Assembly (NCBI GenBank): GCA_963995505.1
Contig: OZ023180.1
Coordinates: 6,855,263 to 6,919,262, forward strand
Direction: 5' to 3'
Source: Hypericum androsaemum
Taxonomy: Eukaryota > Streptophyta > Magnoliopsida > Malpighiales > Hypericaceae
Length of the DNA stretch: 64,000 nt
The stretch's first letter is position 1. Each line of letters opens with the position of its first letter. The notes below the pieces were generated by a model that saw only the letters and a list, made by a program, of their open reading frames with translations, had not been told where the DNA came from and did no database searches. Shown here piece by piece: positions 35,155 through 46,880 of this stretch. A program made the position numbers and the translations under genes.

Positions 35155-35880
35155 ATTTAAACAAAAAAATTTAACTAAAATAAGAATGTATGAGAGAGTT
35201 TTTACATCGTAAATCAGACTCGAATTATGATTAATTAGTGTACGGTATCAACCAAAAATATAACGATGGATGGAAACCATGTTTCAAGTCTTGCATGCGA
35301 AAAACAGACGCATAAAACTCACCGGGCTTCGAACAACCATCCACGCACGGCGCCGTAGTTCGAGAGATCAAAGCTGATCTCCATGCCGGAGTTTCCACAT
35401 CCGTATTCTCGTACTTCGATCCAACTTATACTCGCTAGAATGTAGCACCTCTCCCCTAAAGCTATCTATCCAGGGCAACTCAGGGACAAGAGCCTCATAT
35501 GCATCTCTTACATCCCATGTTTTATATTACTAAACATAAACCAAGCAACCACTCGAGGAAGATCTTTTGAACCAGTGCATGTCTCTCTAAATTATCCATT
35601 AAAAGTGTCATTCTGGAAAGAGAAGATAAGGAAGATATTTATGTTTCCCGAATGTTTTTAATGGATAATTTAGAGAGACATGTACTGGTTCAAAATATCT
35701 TCCTCGAGTGGTTGCATGGTTCATGTTTAGTAATATAAAACATGGGATGTAAGAGATGCATACGAGGCACTTATCCCTGAGGTGCCCGAGATAGCTTTAA
35801 AGGAGAGGTGTTACACTCTAGCGAGTACAAGTCTGGATCGGAGTACGAGAATAAGGATGTGGCGGTGATGGGTTGTGGGA
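35155..35880. repeat. Inverted-repeat FMO pseudogene (long palindrome)
   Basis: 35155-35480 on the minus strand carries the 3' part of FMO exon 1 (from about residue 141) with the splice donor CCCGGTGAGTTTTATGC and about 190 bp of intron 1. 35578-35650 is forward FMO sequence with an internal deletion. The arms of the palindrome are about 35380-35605 and 35655-35865, with a loop of about 50 nt. The inner 105 bp of the arms differ at only about six positions. Both arms include FMO exon sequence around EALIPEVP and LHSSEYK. A transcript from the upstream promoter would form a stem of over 200 bp. Confidence 0.88.
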
Positions 35881-36145
35881 TTAGAATCTTTATATCTCTC
35901 AAAAAATTTTAAGATAATGGTTAGGAAAATTTTTCACATTTATAAATAAGTTCACTATTCTTGTTCTAAATAATATAAGATTCTAAACACGCTTTTTCAA
36001 ACGAAACTCAACGAGACAAAATTTGCACAAAATTTAATTTTACATACATGCAATAAAATAGACGTCGTGCAAGCATAATAATAGACACAAAAGCTCACTT
36101 CTCACTTCCACGTTTCTTCTTCCTCTTGATCCTAGAGCTTTTGCA
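35881..36145. other. AT-rich spacer
   Basis: No gene or known repeat is seen. Its 3' part is a plausible leader of the gag fragment that follows. Confidence 0.3.
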
Positions 36146-36325
36146 ATGGCAAGAAGTTTTACCTTTCCTGTGCAAGTCGGAGAATTTAACAATCCTTACT
36201 ATGTGTATCCTGGAGAAAGACCTGCAGAAATTCTAGTGACTCTACTCTTGAATGATAAAAATTATCATTCATGGGTGCGAGCTATTTGTAGATTGCAGCA
36301 TCCCAACACCGAAAAGAGAAGATGA
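36146..36325 (+). pseudogene. Copia gag N-terminal fragment
   Basis: A 59-codon frame contains NPYYVYPGERPAEILVT and LLNDKNYHSWVRAI, the N-terminal copia gag motif (NPYYLHPSD.P...LV..L.G.NY.SW.RAM). A stop follows, then one out-of-frame continuation (FFMKEMQYAHDAIADTF). No LTR or pol is nearby, so this may be a retro-fragment or remnant of a gene derived from gag. Confidence 0.75.
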
Positions 36326-36429
36326 TCTATTTTTTTCATGAAAGAGATGCAATACGCTCATGATGCGATTGCTGACACATTCTATAGAAAAGGTAATAGT
36401 TTTGACTCATGCCCCAAGTATTGAAAAGA

Positions 36430-37790
36430 TTTTTTTTAGAAGACAAAGCGCACTGCGAACAAGAATGAACAAATTTGATTCATCGTTTTTTTTACCAGTG
36501 TGAGACATTTGATTAATTTGACTTGTGAAGATTTATGAGGGGGACTTTCTAATATATAGGCAATGAATAGCTTTGTTCTCCGAGAGGATCGCTAATTAAA
36601 TAGTTACCTAAACAAGCAGTCTCGTAATAATGTATAGGCTCATGTTTCACGTGAGAGTCAATTCACAAATTTGATTAGGTGAGAGTGTTCAATATCAGAA
36701 CAAGTATTACAATTTTTTAGAAATTTTATTCTTCGAGAAGATCACTAATTAAATAGTTACCTAAATAGGTAATCTCATAATAATGTGCTTTGAAGGCTTA
36801 AGTTCACACGTGTCAGTCGGGTTGATGAAAAATTTGATTAGTTGAGAATGGTCGATGTCAAAACTAATTTTATAACAGATGGACAATATTTCAAAGAATA
36901 AGGTAGAGTCATAAAAAGGTACAAGTCCAAATGCTTTTTTTATAAATAAATTTTTATACCAAATTATACCTACAAGAGATTGAACCCTAAACCGTCATCA
37001 ATCCTACTCTACGTCTTGTACTATTAGGGCAAAGGCATTTTGGCGCAAGTACAAATGTGATAGTCATGTTTGATGGAAAATTTGATTAGGTGAAAATGAA
37101 AAATATCAAAACGTATGTTATAATATATATGCAAGCAATATATCATGATTTTTTTTATAAGCATTAATAAAGATTTGTTCTTTTCAAACGGATAGCTAAT
37201 AATATTTACCTAAATATGCATTCTCGTAGTAATGTAGAGGCTTTTTTCACGTGAGAGTCGGATTAACGATAAATTTTATTAGGTGAGAAGTATCAATATC
37301 AAAACAAGTATTATAATTTATGAGAAATTTTATACTTCGAGAGGATCGGTAATTAAATAGTTACCAAAATAGGAAGTCTCATAATAATGTACTTTGAAGG
37401 CTCAAGCTCACACATGTAAGTCGGTTGATGACAAATTTGATTAGGTGGAAGTGGTTGATGTCAAAACTAATTTATAACATATGAACAATATATCTAACTT
37501 TATTCTTCGAAGGGAGCGCTAATAAAAAGTTACCTTAATAGGTTGAGTCATAATAAAGTACAAGTCCAAATACTTTTTTATAAATAAATTTTTACACCAA
37601 GTTAACCTACGAGAGATTGAACCTTTGACCTCTGTCAATCCCTCTCTACGTCTTGTGCTATTAGGTCAAAGACCTTTCGGCACAAGTTCAAATGCGATAG
37701 TCGTGTTTGACGACAAATTTGATTAGGTGAAACTTGGCGATATCAAAACACGTGTTATAGTATATATATTTTTTAAGTATATATCAAGAT
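36430..37790. repeat. Interspersed repeat R1, copy 2 (uninterrupted)
   Basis: Same layout as 8190-9862: an initial AGAAGACA...GCGCACTGCG segment, then about six units with CTAATTAAATAGTTACC, CTCATAATAATGT and GACAAATTTGATTAGGTG. Two inserts resemble a reversed B box (GAGATTGAACCC near 36980, GAGATTGAACC near 37612). It lacks the Harbinger-like insertion and therefore shows the empty site. Confidence 0.75.
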
Positions 37791-37800
37791 TTGTTCTTTT

Positions 37801-38682
37801 CAATGGGATAAGTTGAAGCCAAATCTGTAGCAAGAGACCAAATTGGCCTCCAAATCTGAAGCATCATCATTAGTAGCAAGTGACTCTCTCTCTCTCACCT
37901 TTGCTATGTCCATACACAGCTGGACAATCCCCAATTCGAAAGCAGCGAGGAGCTACAGTTTGTACTCAATCGTAGAAGCAACATCTTCACCTTTATCCAC
38001 ATCAGATTGATGCATTGAATCAAGGTCTACCGCATCATTTGACTGTCCTTTTTCCACCATCTTTGTACCATAAGTTGCTACTCATAACTCGAATAATCAG
38101 CAGCATAAAAAAGATTCAAATTTGATACAAATGTCTTAGGACAAATACCAGCAGCAAGTGGCTGCTTTGTTGTCGAATTTGCAGCTTCAATACATGGCTT
38201 GGCTACATTAAAATTAATATCAGCCAGGTGCTGCAGATCATCCACTATCCCTTCAGCAAACTATCGACTACAACATGGAGTTGTAAACCAACTACATTGT
38301 CTGCATCAGCAACCTCACCCTCAACTCTTGTTGCACAACCCAGGGCATGCATCAAATCAATTTTAGCAGCAGCTGGTTGCTGACCATCATCCACTGCAGA
38401 AGCATGAGCGCGATGTTGTAGTTTAAACTCAGAATCTGCAGCAAGTCAGCCGGCTTAAGTGCAGGAAACATAGCTATTATATCCACTGCTGCATATGGCT
38501 GCTAGTCGAGCATAAATTCAACATTTGGGCTCACAACCCCCAGAATGCTCCAAGAATCATTAACATCTTCCTCCATAAAATCACATGGTCTTAATTCACC
38601 AAAACACCCCGCCGCCCATTCAGAATCTGGTTGATCCACGGCTTCATTTAAGACCATTTCCTAGGCCCTCATCATGCACTTC
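37801..38682 (-). other. Decayed coding-like region, unidentified
   Basis: The minus strand shows long, low-stop stretches in changing frames (for example ELRPCDFMEEDVNDSWSI near 38600, DIIAMFPALKPADLLQIL near 38460, GTKMVEKGQSNDAVDLDS near 38040). Codon-like composition and intervening stops suggest an old pseudogene. I do not recognise the family. It ends at the left LTR of G2. Confidence 0.4.
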
Positions 38683-39237
38683 TGTTGATGTGCAAAAAAT
38701 ACTTCAACATTGGCTAGGTGAAGCCAAGTCAGATTTTAGTTAACTACTCAAAATGATCCACTAGTTTAAAGAAGTTCACCATTCGCTTGGGTACAAGCGG
38801 TCGACTTATTGGAGCAGTAGCGACCTGATGAAGGTAGCGACCTGATGAAGGTAACCGTAGATTTATCGCTCGGGATTGACTCAGGGAAACATTGAGGTAC
38901 TAGGACTTGAACGTCAACTTTCTTTGGTTGGGTATGCTTAAGGTAGCTTTGGTACCCTCAGCCTTGATACCCTCAACCTCAAATCAGCTTGGGTACCCTC
39001 AGCCTCGATACCCTCTGTTGAAGCTTGAAATAGTGTGCCTGAGGTTCAAGAAGGCAGCCTACTAAAGGTAGCTACGATGGGCTTGTCTTTGGTAAGTCGC
39101 TGATGTGAACCAAAGCCTCCGAAAGTCAGCAATGCAGTGTTAGCCTTGTCTTCGGCAAGTCGGTGATTTGGAAGACTGCCTTGCGAAAGTCAAGCCAAGT
39201 TCGAGGAGACTAAGGTAGTAGCGGTCCTTCCTCTTGA

Positions 39238-39535
39238 TGGTCATCAAGTTTTTTCCCTCTAGGTAGAGGGAGTGGGCCACTTTTCCCTCTGGGAAGGGAG
39301 AATTGGTCATTTTCTCTCCTGGAAGGCGGAGCCGATAACTTTTCACTCTGGGAAGGAGAAGTTGGAAATTTTTCCTTTAGGAAAGGGGGGAGTTGGTGAT
39401 TTTTCCTCTAGGAAGGGGGAGTTGGCAATGTTCCCCTCTGGGTAGGGGAAGCTAGAGATTTTTCATTCTAGGTAGGAAAAGTCATCAAGTTTTTCCTTTA
39501 GATAGGGGGAGTAGGTGGTTTTCTTATCAGGTGGA
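39238..39535 (+). repeat. Minisatellite in G2 5' LTR
   Basis: About ten imperfect 29-31 bp units of the type TTTTTCCCTCTAGGAAGG followed by GGGAGTTGGCAA. The corresponding array in the 3' LTR lies at 46190-46600. Confidence 0.88.
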
Positions 39536-39977
39536 GGACCCTAGTGGCTTTCCCTTAATATGAGGGTCAGCACTTTCGGGTTTAATGACGAGAAGTGATG
39601 CCGGCTACAACATGGATCAAGGAGACCTAGTTGGGCTAAGGCAGTAAGAGGCCGGGGTAGGATGAGCTTTTGAAGAGGTTGAGAGGTGCAAGGAGTTTTA
39701 TTGCATTCAGACTCTCAGGAGATAAGGATAACCATGGAGAGATAAGGATAAATATGGACCCCGTGAAGGACGAGATAGACTTGAAGATGCCAGGGCTTTC
39801 AGGGGACTCATGTAGACGCGGACTTGGGGAAGTAACTGAAGAGCCCGGGCTGGATAAAGATAAGCGTTGGAAGGAGGTTAAGCTTGGAGTCTTTGAGTCC
39901 AATTGGAACATAACTTAAGATGAGGCATGGTCAATCTTTCTCTATATAAGCAAGGCACAAGGTTAAGGTAGGGGCAT

Positions 39978-41406
39978 TGAAAGGAAGGATTTTTAATTCT
40001 CTTGCAATAAAGTGTAAGTACGGGATTGTCATCCCACAAGGATTATGTGCTAGTTCGTAAATATAACTTAACCACCAGTCTAGGACTAATTATTATAGAT
40101 TTATCAATTCCAAACACAAGTTGGTTACTTCTAATTAACTACGACTAAACTAGATGATGGTCTAAGCAATTAAGGGAAGAGTGGACTTGATATCATTGAC
40201 AACCAAATTGACCAGTTAGCTTAGGAATTTATTAAGATCATGTTATGGTTTGGGTGTTTCAAAAGCAATTAATTAATGCGCTCGCCATTAATTAGTCTAA
40301 ATCTATCATTAATTAGGCTTAGTAAAACTAATTAGTGCTCTCACAACTAATTAGCCTCCTAATGTAACTAATACCAACTATAACAACCACCTTTTGAACA
40401 ACTAATCCCCTATTGAGATCTCTCATCAATAGGTAACTAATTAACTAGTCAAATAGTCCATTAATCCTAACTCCTCTTGGCAATTAGCATTAATCATGTT
40501 CACAATCCTAAGCATTTTAACCCCTTTAGCCATTGGCTAAGTAGGTGCCTTATATGCACCTAACCTACTAATCAACTACTCACACATATTCACAAAATAA
40601 CATAAAACATCCATTAAACAAAGCAAGTTAAGCATGAACATTAAAAGAGAGAGTTAGATAAAATTCAAGGTGTCTTCAAAAGCTCCCTAAAGTGCTACTT
40701 CTTCAAGTTCCTTACAAGCTTCTTCAATGGAGCGAAGAGTTTTTCTCCAAAAGAGAGAAGATGAGAGTTGGTGAGAAAATTTTGCAAAATATCCAAGGTT
40801 GCTTCCAAAGAAAGCCAAGGAAGATTTTTATACAAAACCATACTCAAAATGATTATTCTACTCTTAAAATTACAGCAATTAAAAACATTGGACAAAGTCC
40901 AAATGGCTCCAAAATAAGTCTTGAAATTTGGCCCATTTTGTCTAGCTAGTTGACAGATTCGAAGCTTCAATTTGGACTCACTTTTCACCCTCTTGGACTC
41001 CAAATTTGAAGACGACCATTAGAGACAAAGTTGTAGCTGCGGATATCTTCTTTTCATAACTTCTTCAGTTGACTCCATCGAACTTCGGATTAGCTACTTA
41101 TCTTCATTTTCATCCCTCAAGGTCAGTCTCGTCTAAACTGTCTCTAATGTCTCGATCAAGCGCCATCACTTCCAGCTAATTCGTTCACATGCGACACGTC
41201 CTAAGGTGCATCAACATCCTCTTTCTCGTCTCCATGAAGTCCCCTAACTTCAAAATGAAAGAAACACAATAAATATCATGATGACGCTAAAATAAAATAT
41301 GCACAATATAAGACACCACATCAATACATATCAAACAAAAATACTTGAAACAATCGAATATAAACTCTAAATAATACACAAAAGATGAGTTTTTTCATAC
41401 TCATTA
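39978..41406 (-). mobile_element. Solo LTR of a Tat/Athila-like element, minus strand
   Basis: 1429 bp flanked by a perfect 5-bp duplication GGCAT (39973-39977 and 41407-41411). On the minus strand it begins TAATGAGTATGAAAAAACTC, equivalent to the TGATGAG...CTCA start of the related LTRs at 43273 and 46881, and ends with TTTATTGCAAGAG...TTTCA, as does 46881-48457. No interior is present, so it is a product of LTR-LTR recombination. Confidence 0.88.
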
Positions 41407-41599
41407 GGCATCTACAGATCAACCATAAAATACCTTTCAAGCTTTTTAGCTTTTTATATTAGTTTAGTTAATAGGTAGTAGTCTCGGCTCCAGTCACCTT
41501 TGTTCCTTAAGTGTTAGACCGACCTTGGGATGAGCACTTTGGGCCGTCACGAGATCGTTCTTGACGTTCTCACATTTTTCACCCAGTATTGTTTTTGGC

Positions 41600-44500
41600 A
41601 AGCCTGGTGGGACCTATGAGGACGTCTGAGAAAGCCATTTGACCCTACTCTGACCAAGATGACTAAGAGCAAGGAGATTGCACCACCCTCTACTCAATCA
41701 CTCGTTGGGAAGAATACGACCAACTTTGCTTCCCTTAAGGAGTCGGCCCCCCTACTATTAAGATGAGTGTCGGGAGGAATACCACCAACACGGTTCCCTC
41801 CAAGGAGTTGGACCTCCCTAGTCATCAATCAAGTCGAGCCAGTTCCGAACCACACGAATGAGGTACCGAAGCAAACATCTCAAGGTAATACTCAATGTCT
41901 TGCCAGTTACTTGGCTCAAATCATAACCCCGATAATATAAAATGAGTCATATAGGATGACCGATCCTGAGCTCAAGAAGGCATATATTGATGGAATGGCA
42001 CACACATGGCTATCACCCTCCACTGAGCCTAGGGCGTAGCAACTGAGGGCAGGGTCTTTGCCTTATCATGACACCTAGACCCCAGACTATACGAGCTTAC
42101 TCAGCTGATCCCCATCACTTGGGGCCTCTAGTTATCTAGTTTCACGAAAGTCTTCTACCAATAAAAAAACTCTATGAGAATATTCCTCCAGGGTATATGA
42201 GACTACAAGTCAACTTGCAGGCCGTGATGATACTTATGTAACTATTTCAACATCTCAATTCCTTAGTTCATGATGTTGAGGCAAGGTGAGCTTGATGAAG
42301 ATAAAGATAATCATCGACTTACGATCGGGTTTGCCCAACAATCAGGGACAAAAGAGCAACCCCAATTCTCCGATGTTGCAAGCTCAACATCACACTAAGT
42401 CTTGAGGGGGCAGCCATCAATAGGTCCCAACATTTTTGCTTCTGTTGCCATGATGGGCCTACAACAAAATCAAAAGAAGGAAGACCTTAAGCAATGGAAG
42501 GCAAACCCTAATACCCGGGGGTGAAGACTCGAGGGGCATTGAAGGCCGCCTGATAAAGGCCTCCTAAGGGCTCAGAAGTTCTTTTGTCCTAGGAGAGCTA
42601 ATGATATGTAAAGGCTCCATCATCCCAAGATCAAAGTAGACCTTCAAGATAAGCCTAACCCATGCCAGAACACTTTTAACCGGCTTGGAGATAGAAGGGT
42701 CACCCCTGAGTCACTAACACAAGACGTCCTAACTAAAACTCAAAGACGTCGCCTTTAGAGAAAGGTCCAAAAATATTAGCAAGCCATTAAGGACCTCGAA
42801 AGGCAATTAGCAGAATAAAGAGCCCTGCTGAAGGAGCAAAAGATGCTCCTAGCTCGCCCATGGGTGAGACATCATTCAACCCAGACACAAGGTTGAGGTA
42901 ATAAGGTTTGAGCCTCTAAGGCACACAAAGGAAAGTATCTCAAGCACATTAAAAAGGTTCAACATGAGGCACCCACTAACCGATGCAGGAAGTTTGTCCG
43001 CAATTGGATACCTAAGGTGAGAAGCGAGATCCAACCTAGGAAAGGTCACCCTCAGGAGGACAAGGCTGACCAAAAAAGACTTCAACGATAGTATCACTAT
43101 CGCTATGCCTACCCGAAAGACATGTGAGCACCTAAGGTCCTTGTATATCATGGCTCACATCTTTGGGAAACTGATAGGGAGGATCCTCATGGTCAACTAG
43201 GCAGTTGTAAACATCCTACCTCGGTCGCTCCTGAAGAAGCTAAACAAGGAGAAGAAGAAGTTGACTCCCTCTTGATGAGTGTGTAAACGCTCATATTTTG
43301 TTATGTATTTCATATGTGTTTAGTCTTGTTTTTATTCATTTTTGTCTAGTCCCATTGAGTCTTATGTCATTTTCATGTATTTGTATCGTGGAGTGGACTT
43401 CTACCCTTTATTATATTTTCTGATAGGAAATGGAGCTCAACAAAGGCCGTTGGAGGAGTGATTTCGAGAGACCATATTGCAAGAGCCATAACTTTCTGTT
43501 CGAATGTTTGATTATATCAAATGAGATACCGTTGGAAAGCTTGAAGAGAGATCTACATTTTTATTTTTATAGTCGAGACCAAATTCGAAGCCAAAGAGGG
43601 CCAAAATTTAAAAAATACAACGATATGATGAGACAGATGGGGCGGAAAGCTAGGAGGACTCCCCGTCGCTAGTCAACTAGCAACCGCTAGTGAGGGGACA
43701 TAAAATGTTGATTGAAGACTCAACTAGCGGCCGCAAGTCAACTAGCTGCCGCAAGTTGCCCGATGCCAGCTTATTTCGAACTTCGTATTTAGTTGGAAAT
43801 TCGACTCTTGGCCTCCTGTTTCGGCCTTAGGACTATAATTATATTATTTTACTCATTATTTGGCATGAAAGACTTCTAGTTTAGGTTAAACCTCCTCTAG
43901 GTTTTCCTATTTTTGTGTTAGACTTTTGGCTATATATAGGACTTAGTCTCGTAGGTTTTATTCATACTTTCTACTGCAACATTGAGACAGCTTTTAGGAA
44001 TCAATAAAGTCATAATTTTATTCAGCTTTGTGGAGGAGATTGGCAAGGCATACTCGAACGACTAAGCCCCCTCTTTCCCTTTACTTATGCTTATCGTTAT
44101 AATATTTTCCATTGATTTCTCTTGCGTTGTTGCCATGCTTAGCGAGTAGATTTCTTTAGAGTGCGATACCTTAATATATGATTAATTGCCTATGTTGAAT
44201 TATGGTTCGAATATCTTAAGTATTAGTTGTTAATTGATATACTTAATGCTCAGCCTAACTTGATCACTTAGTTTATGATTAGAGTTGATGAGAGTGGATC
44301 GAGAGGCACTCGAATTAATGGAAAAAACTAATTAACATATTCTTAGGTATTAATGAGACGTCTTGATATCCTAAGAATAGCCCGTTAGGAGCGATCTTCA
44401 TAATTAAATTAGTCTAGTTCTAGGTCTAATTAATGAGCGAAAGTGTTAATTAGTAACCTAGATCTTTGCTAGTTTGGTTTTATCTTTTTAATGAGCGAAA

Positions 44501-45437
44501 GCATTAGCAGGATGCATTAGAATACTCTGGGTACTAGTTGGGATTTAATAAGAACCATAATCTCGACTTAGCTATTTAATCCATAGGGTATCGTGCTCGT
44601 TTGTCTCCATTGAATTTATAACTCTTTTATTTACATTTTTAATCTCGTTTATTTACTTACAACCCTGTGATAATCTGTTACAACCTCTAATTTTCTCGCT
44701 TCACATAATTAGTTGCCTAGATTTCGTGTTGAACCCTCAGTTCGAAACCCTATTTAATCACTATACTATTTGCTTGTGTATTTAATTGCTTATCAATTTT
44801 GTGTATATCATCTCTGGGATGATAATGGCCAGCTTCACTAGTAAGGGTACTTGTCCCCTTATAGTACTCGCGACTGAAGTTAGTGTGGGCTTTACTACTC
44901 GAGAGGTCATGTTCTTTGGCATAAGCGCAAAGATCTTCCACAACTCTCTATTAGGAAGGGACTGGATCCACTCAAGTCGAGTGACCCCATCTCCCTCCAC
45001 CAATTCTTGATTTGGAGAAAGCTAGATGGAAGGATAGAGATAGCGATAGCGATACCAAATGTCAATCCATTTCTATTGGCTACTAGCTATATAGAAGCGG
45101 CCTTCTAGGATGATTATGTAGTACTAAAGAGGGTGTCTTTGAGCAGTGTGGATGGCCGGTTTGCCCACTATGTGAGCTCGATCAAGCGGGATACTCCTTC
45201 TATTCATCGATCGGTCAGTGGCATCCCCGAAGGCAGGCACTTTGCCTTACTTGTGAGGAGTAAGGCCATATGAGAGGGGATAAGATGGTTGGAAGTCTAC
45301 ACCTTGTTACCCTACAAGCCGGCTGGGTGTGTCTTTTAAGATGATGACCTAGACCCTTTTGCGTTGCTTGAAATCAATAATCTTTACCTGGCTCCAAGTA
45401 AGCTAGGTGATGCCAAGCCAGAGATGAAGGACATTTG
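41600..45437 (+). pseudogene. G2 gag and protease region, broken
   Basis: 41640-43260 has fragmentary gag and CEHLRSLYIMAHIFGK, then GRILMVN and LPRSLLKKLNKEKKK, parallel to G1. The frame is interrupted by the solo LTR 43273-44810 and continues at 44815 with MIMASFTSKGTC, TREVMFFGISAK and LLGRDWIHSS, then YVSSIKRDTPS. Many stops. No pol domains. Confidence 0.78.
43273..44810 (+). mobile_element. Solo LTR of a Tat/Athila-like element, plus strand
   Basis: 1538 bp, starts TGATGAGTGTGTAAACGCTC and ends near TATATCA. It splits the G2 protease frame; comparison with G1 shows the coding continues on both sides. Flanking pentamers CCTCT and TCTCT agree at four of five positions. Confidence 0.82.
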
Positions 45438-45538
45438 AATAGGGATATTACGAGATCATCAAAGGTCAAAGAGGTTTAAAGACTATATGTCAACACTTCT
45501 CATCTGACCGTACCAAAGAGTTGACATGTTGGGGACAT

Positions 45539-46880
45539 TGTTGAATTGCAAAAAAATACTCAACTTTGGCTAGATAAAGCCAGGTTAGATTTTAGTCGAC
45601 TACTCAAGATGATCCACTAGTATCAAGAAGTTCATCATTCGCTTAGGTGCAAGCAGTTGACATATTGGAGCAATCTTGACTTGATGAAAGTAGCGGCCTC
45701 ATGAAGGTAAGTGACTTATTAAAGGTAGTGTCTTGATGAAGCACCGACCTGATGAAGTTAGCAGCTTGGTTAAGGTAGCTGTAGATTTATCACTCGGGAT
45801 TGACTAAGGCAATCATTGAGGTACCTGGACTTGAAAGTCAACTTGCCTTGGCTGGGTATGCTCGAGGTAGCTTTGGTACCCTCAGCCTTATTACCCTCAG
45901 CCTCAAATCAGCTTGGGGACCCTCAGCCTCAAATCAGCTTAGAGACCCTCAGCCTTGATACCCTCTATTGAAGCTTGAAATAGTGTGCCCGGGGTTCAAT
46001 AAGGAAGCCTACTAAAGGTAGCTACAATAGGCTTATCTTCGGTAAGTTGGTGGTGTGGACCAAAGCCTTCAGAAGTTAGCAATAAAGTGTTAGCCTTCTC
46101 TTCGGCAAGTCAGTGATTTGGAAGACTGTCTTGCAGAAGTCAAGCCAAGTTCGAGGAGGCTGAGGTAGTAGCGGTCCTTCCTCTTGATGATCAGCAAGTT
46201 TTTTCCCCTAGGTAAAGGGAGTGGGCCACGTTTCCCTCTCGGAAAGGAGAATTGGTAATTTTCCCTCTTGAAAGGGGGAGCTGAAAATTTTTTCCTCTTG
46301 GTAGGGGGAATTGGTAATTTTTCCACTTGGAAGGGGGAGCTGTCAACTTTTCCCTCTGGGAAGGAGGAATTGGTAATTTTTCCTCTTGGAAGGAAGAGCT
46401 GACAATTTTTCCCTCTAGGAAGAAGAAGTTGGCAATTTTTCCTCTAGGAAGGGGGGAGTTGGTTATTTTTACTCTAGGAAGGGGGAGTTGGCAATGTTCC
46501 CCTCTGGGTAGGGGAAACTAGAGATTTTTCCCTCTAGGTAAGGGAAGTCCGCGTGTTTTCCCTTTAGGTAGGGGGAGTTGGCGATGTTCTTATCAGGTGG
46601 AGGACCCTAGCAGTTTTCCCTTAATAAGGGTCAGCGCTTTCGGGTTTAACCATGAGAAGTATTTCCGGCTAAGGCATGGATCAAGGAGACCTAGTTAGGC
46701 TAAGGTAGTAATAGGCTGGGGTAAGATGAGCTTTTGAAGAGGTTCAGAGGTGAAGGGAGTTCGATTGCATTCAGACTCTCAAGAGATGAGGATAAGCATA
46801 GAGAGATAAGGATAAACATCGACCCCGTGAAGGATGAGATAGACTTGAAGATGCTCGAGCTTTCGAGGACTCATGTAGAC
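45539..46880 (+). repeat. 3' LTR of G2, truncated by insertion
   Basis: 1342 bp matching 38683-39802 of the 5' LTR and stopping at CTCATGTAGAC, where the element at 46881 begins. Confidence 0.85.
46190..46600 (+). repeat. Minisatellite in G2 3' LTR
   Basis: About 13 units of the same 29-31 bp repeat as in the 5' LTR. The unit number differs between the two LTRs. Confidence 0.88.

Larger units (their letters stand above)
38683..41585 (+). repeat. 5' LTR of G2 (interrupted)
   Basis: About 1.47 kb once the solo LTR 39978-41406 is removed. Contains GGTACCCTCAGCCT repeats, a purine/pyrimidine minisatellite and TATA CTATATAAGCAAGG near 39943. Confidence 0.8.
38683..46880 (+). mobile_element. G2: Ty3/gypsy-like gag-protease element with nested insertions
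   Basis: The 5' LTR starts TGTTGATGTGCAAAAAATAC (38683) and ends near 41585. The 3' LTR starts TGTTGAATTGCAAAAAAATAC at 45539 and is cut at 46880 by another element. The interior codes for protein like that of G1 (CEHLRSLYIMAHIFGK, LLGRDWIHSS), without RT or integrase. Two Tat/Athila-like solo LTRs have inserted: one in the 5' LTR (39978-41406) and one in the protease frame (43273-44810). No target duplication can be checked because the right end is lost. Confidence 0.85.
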
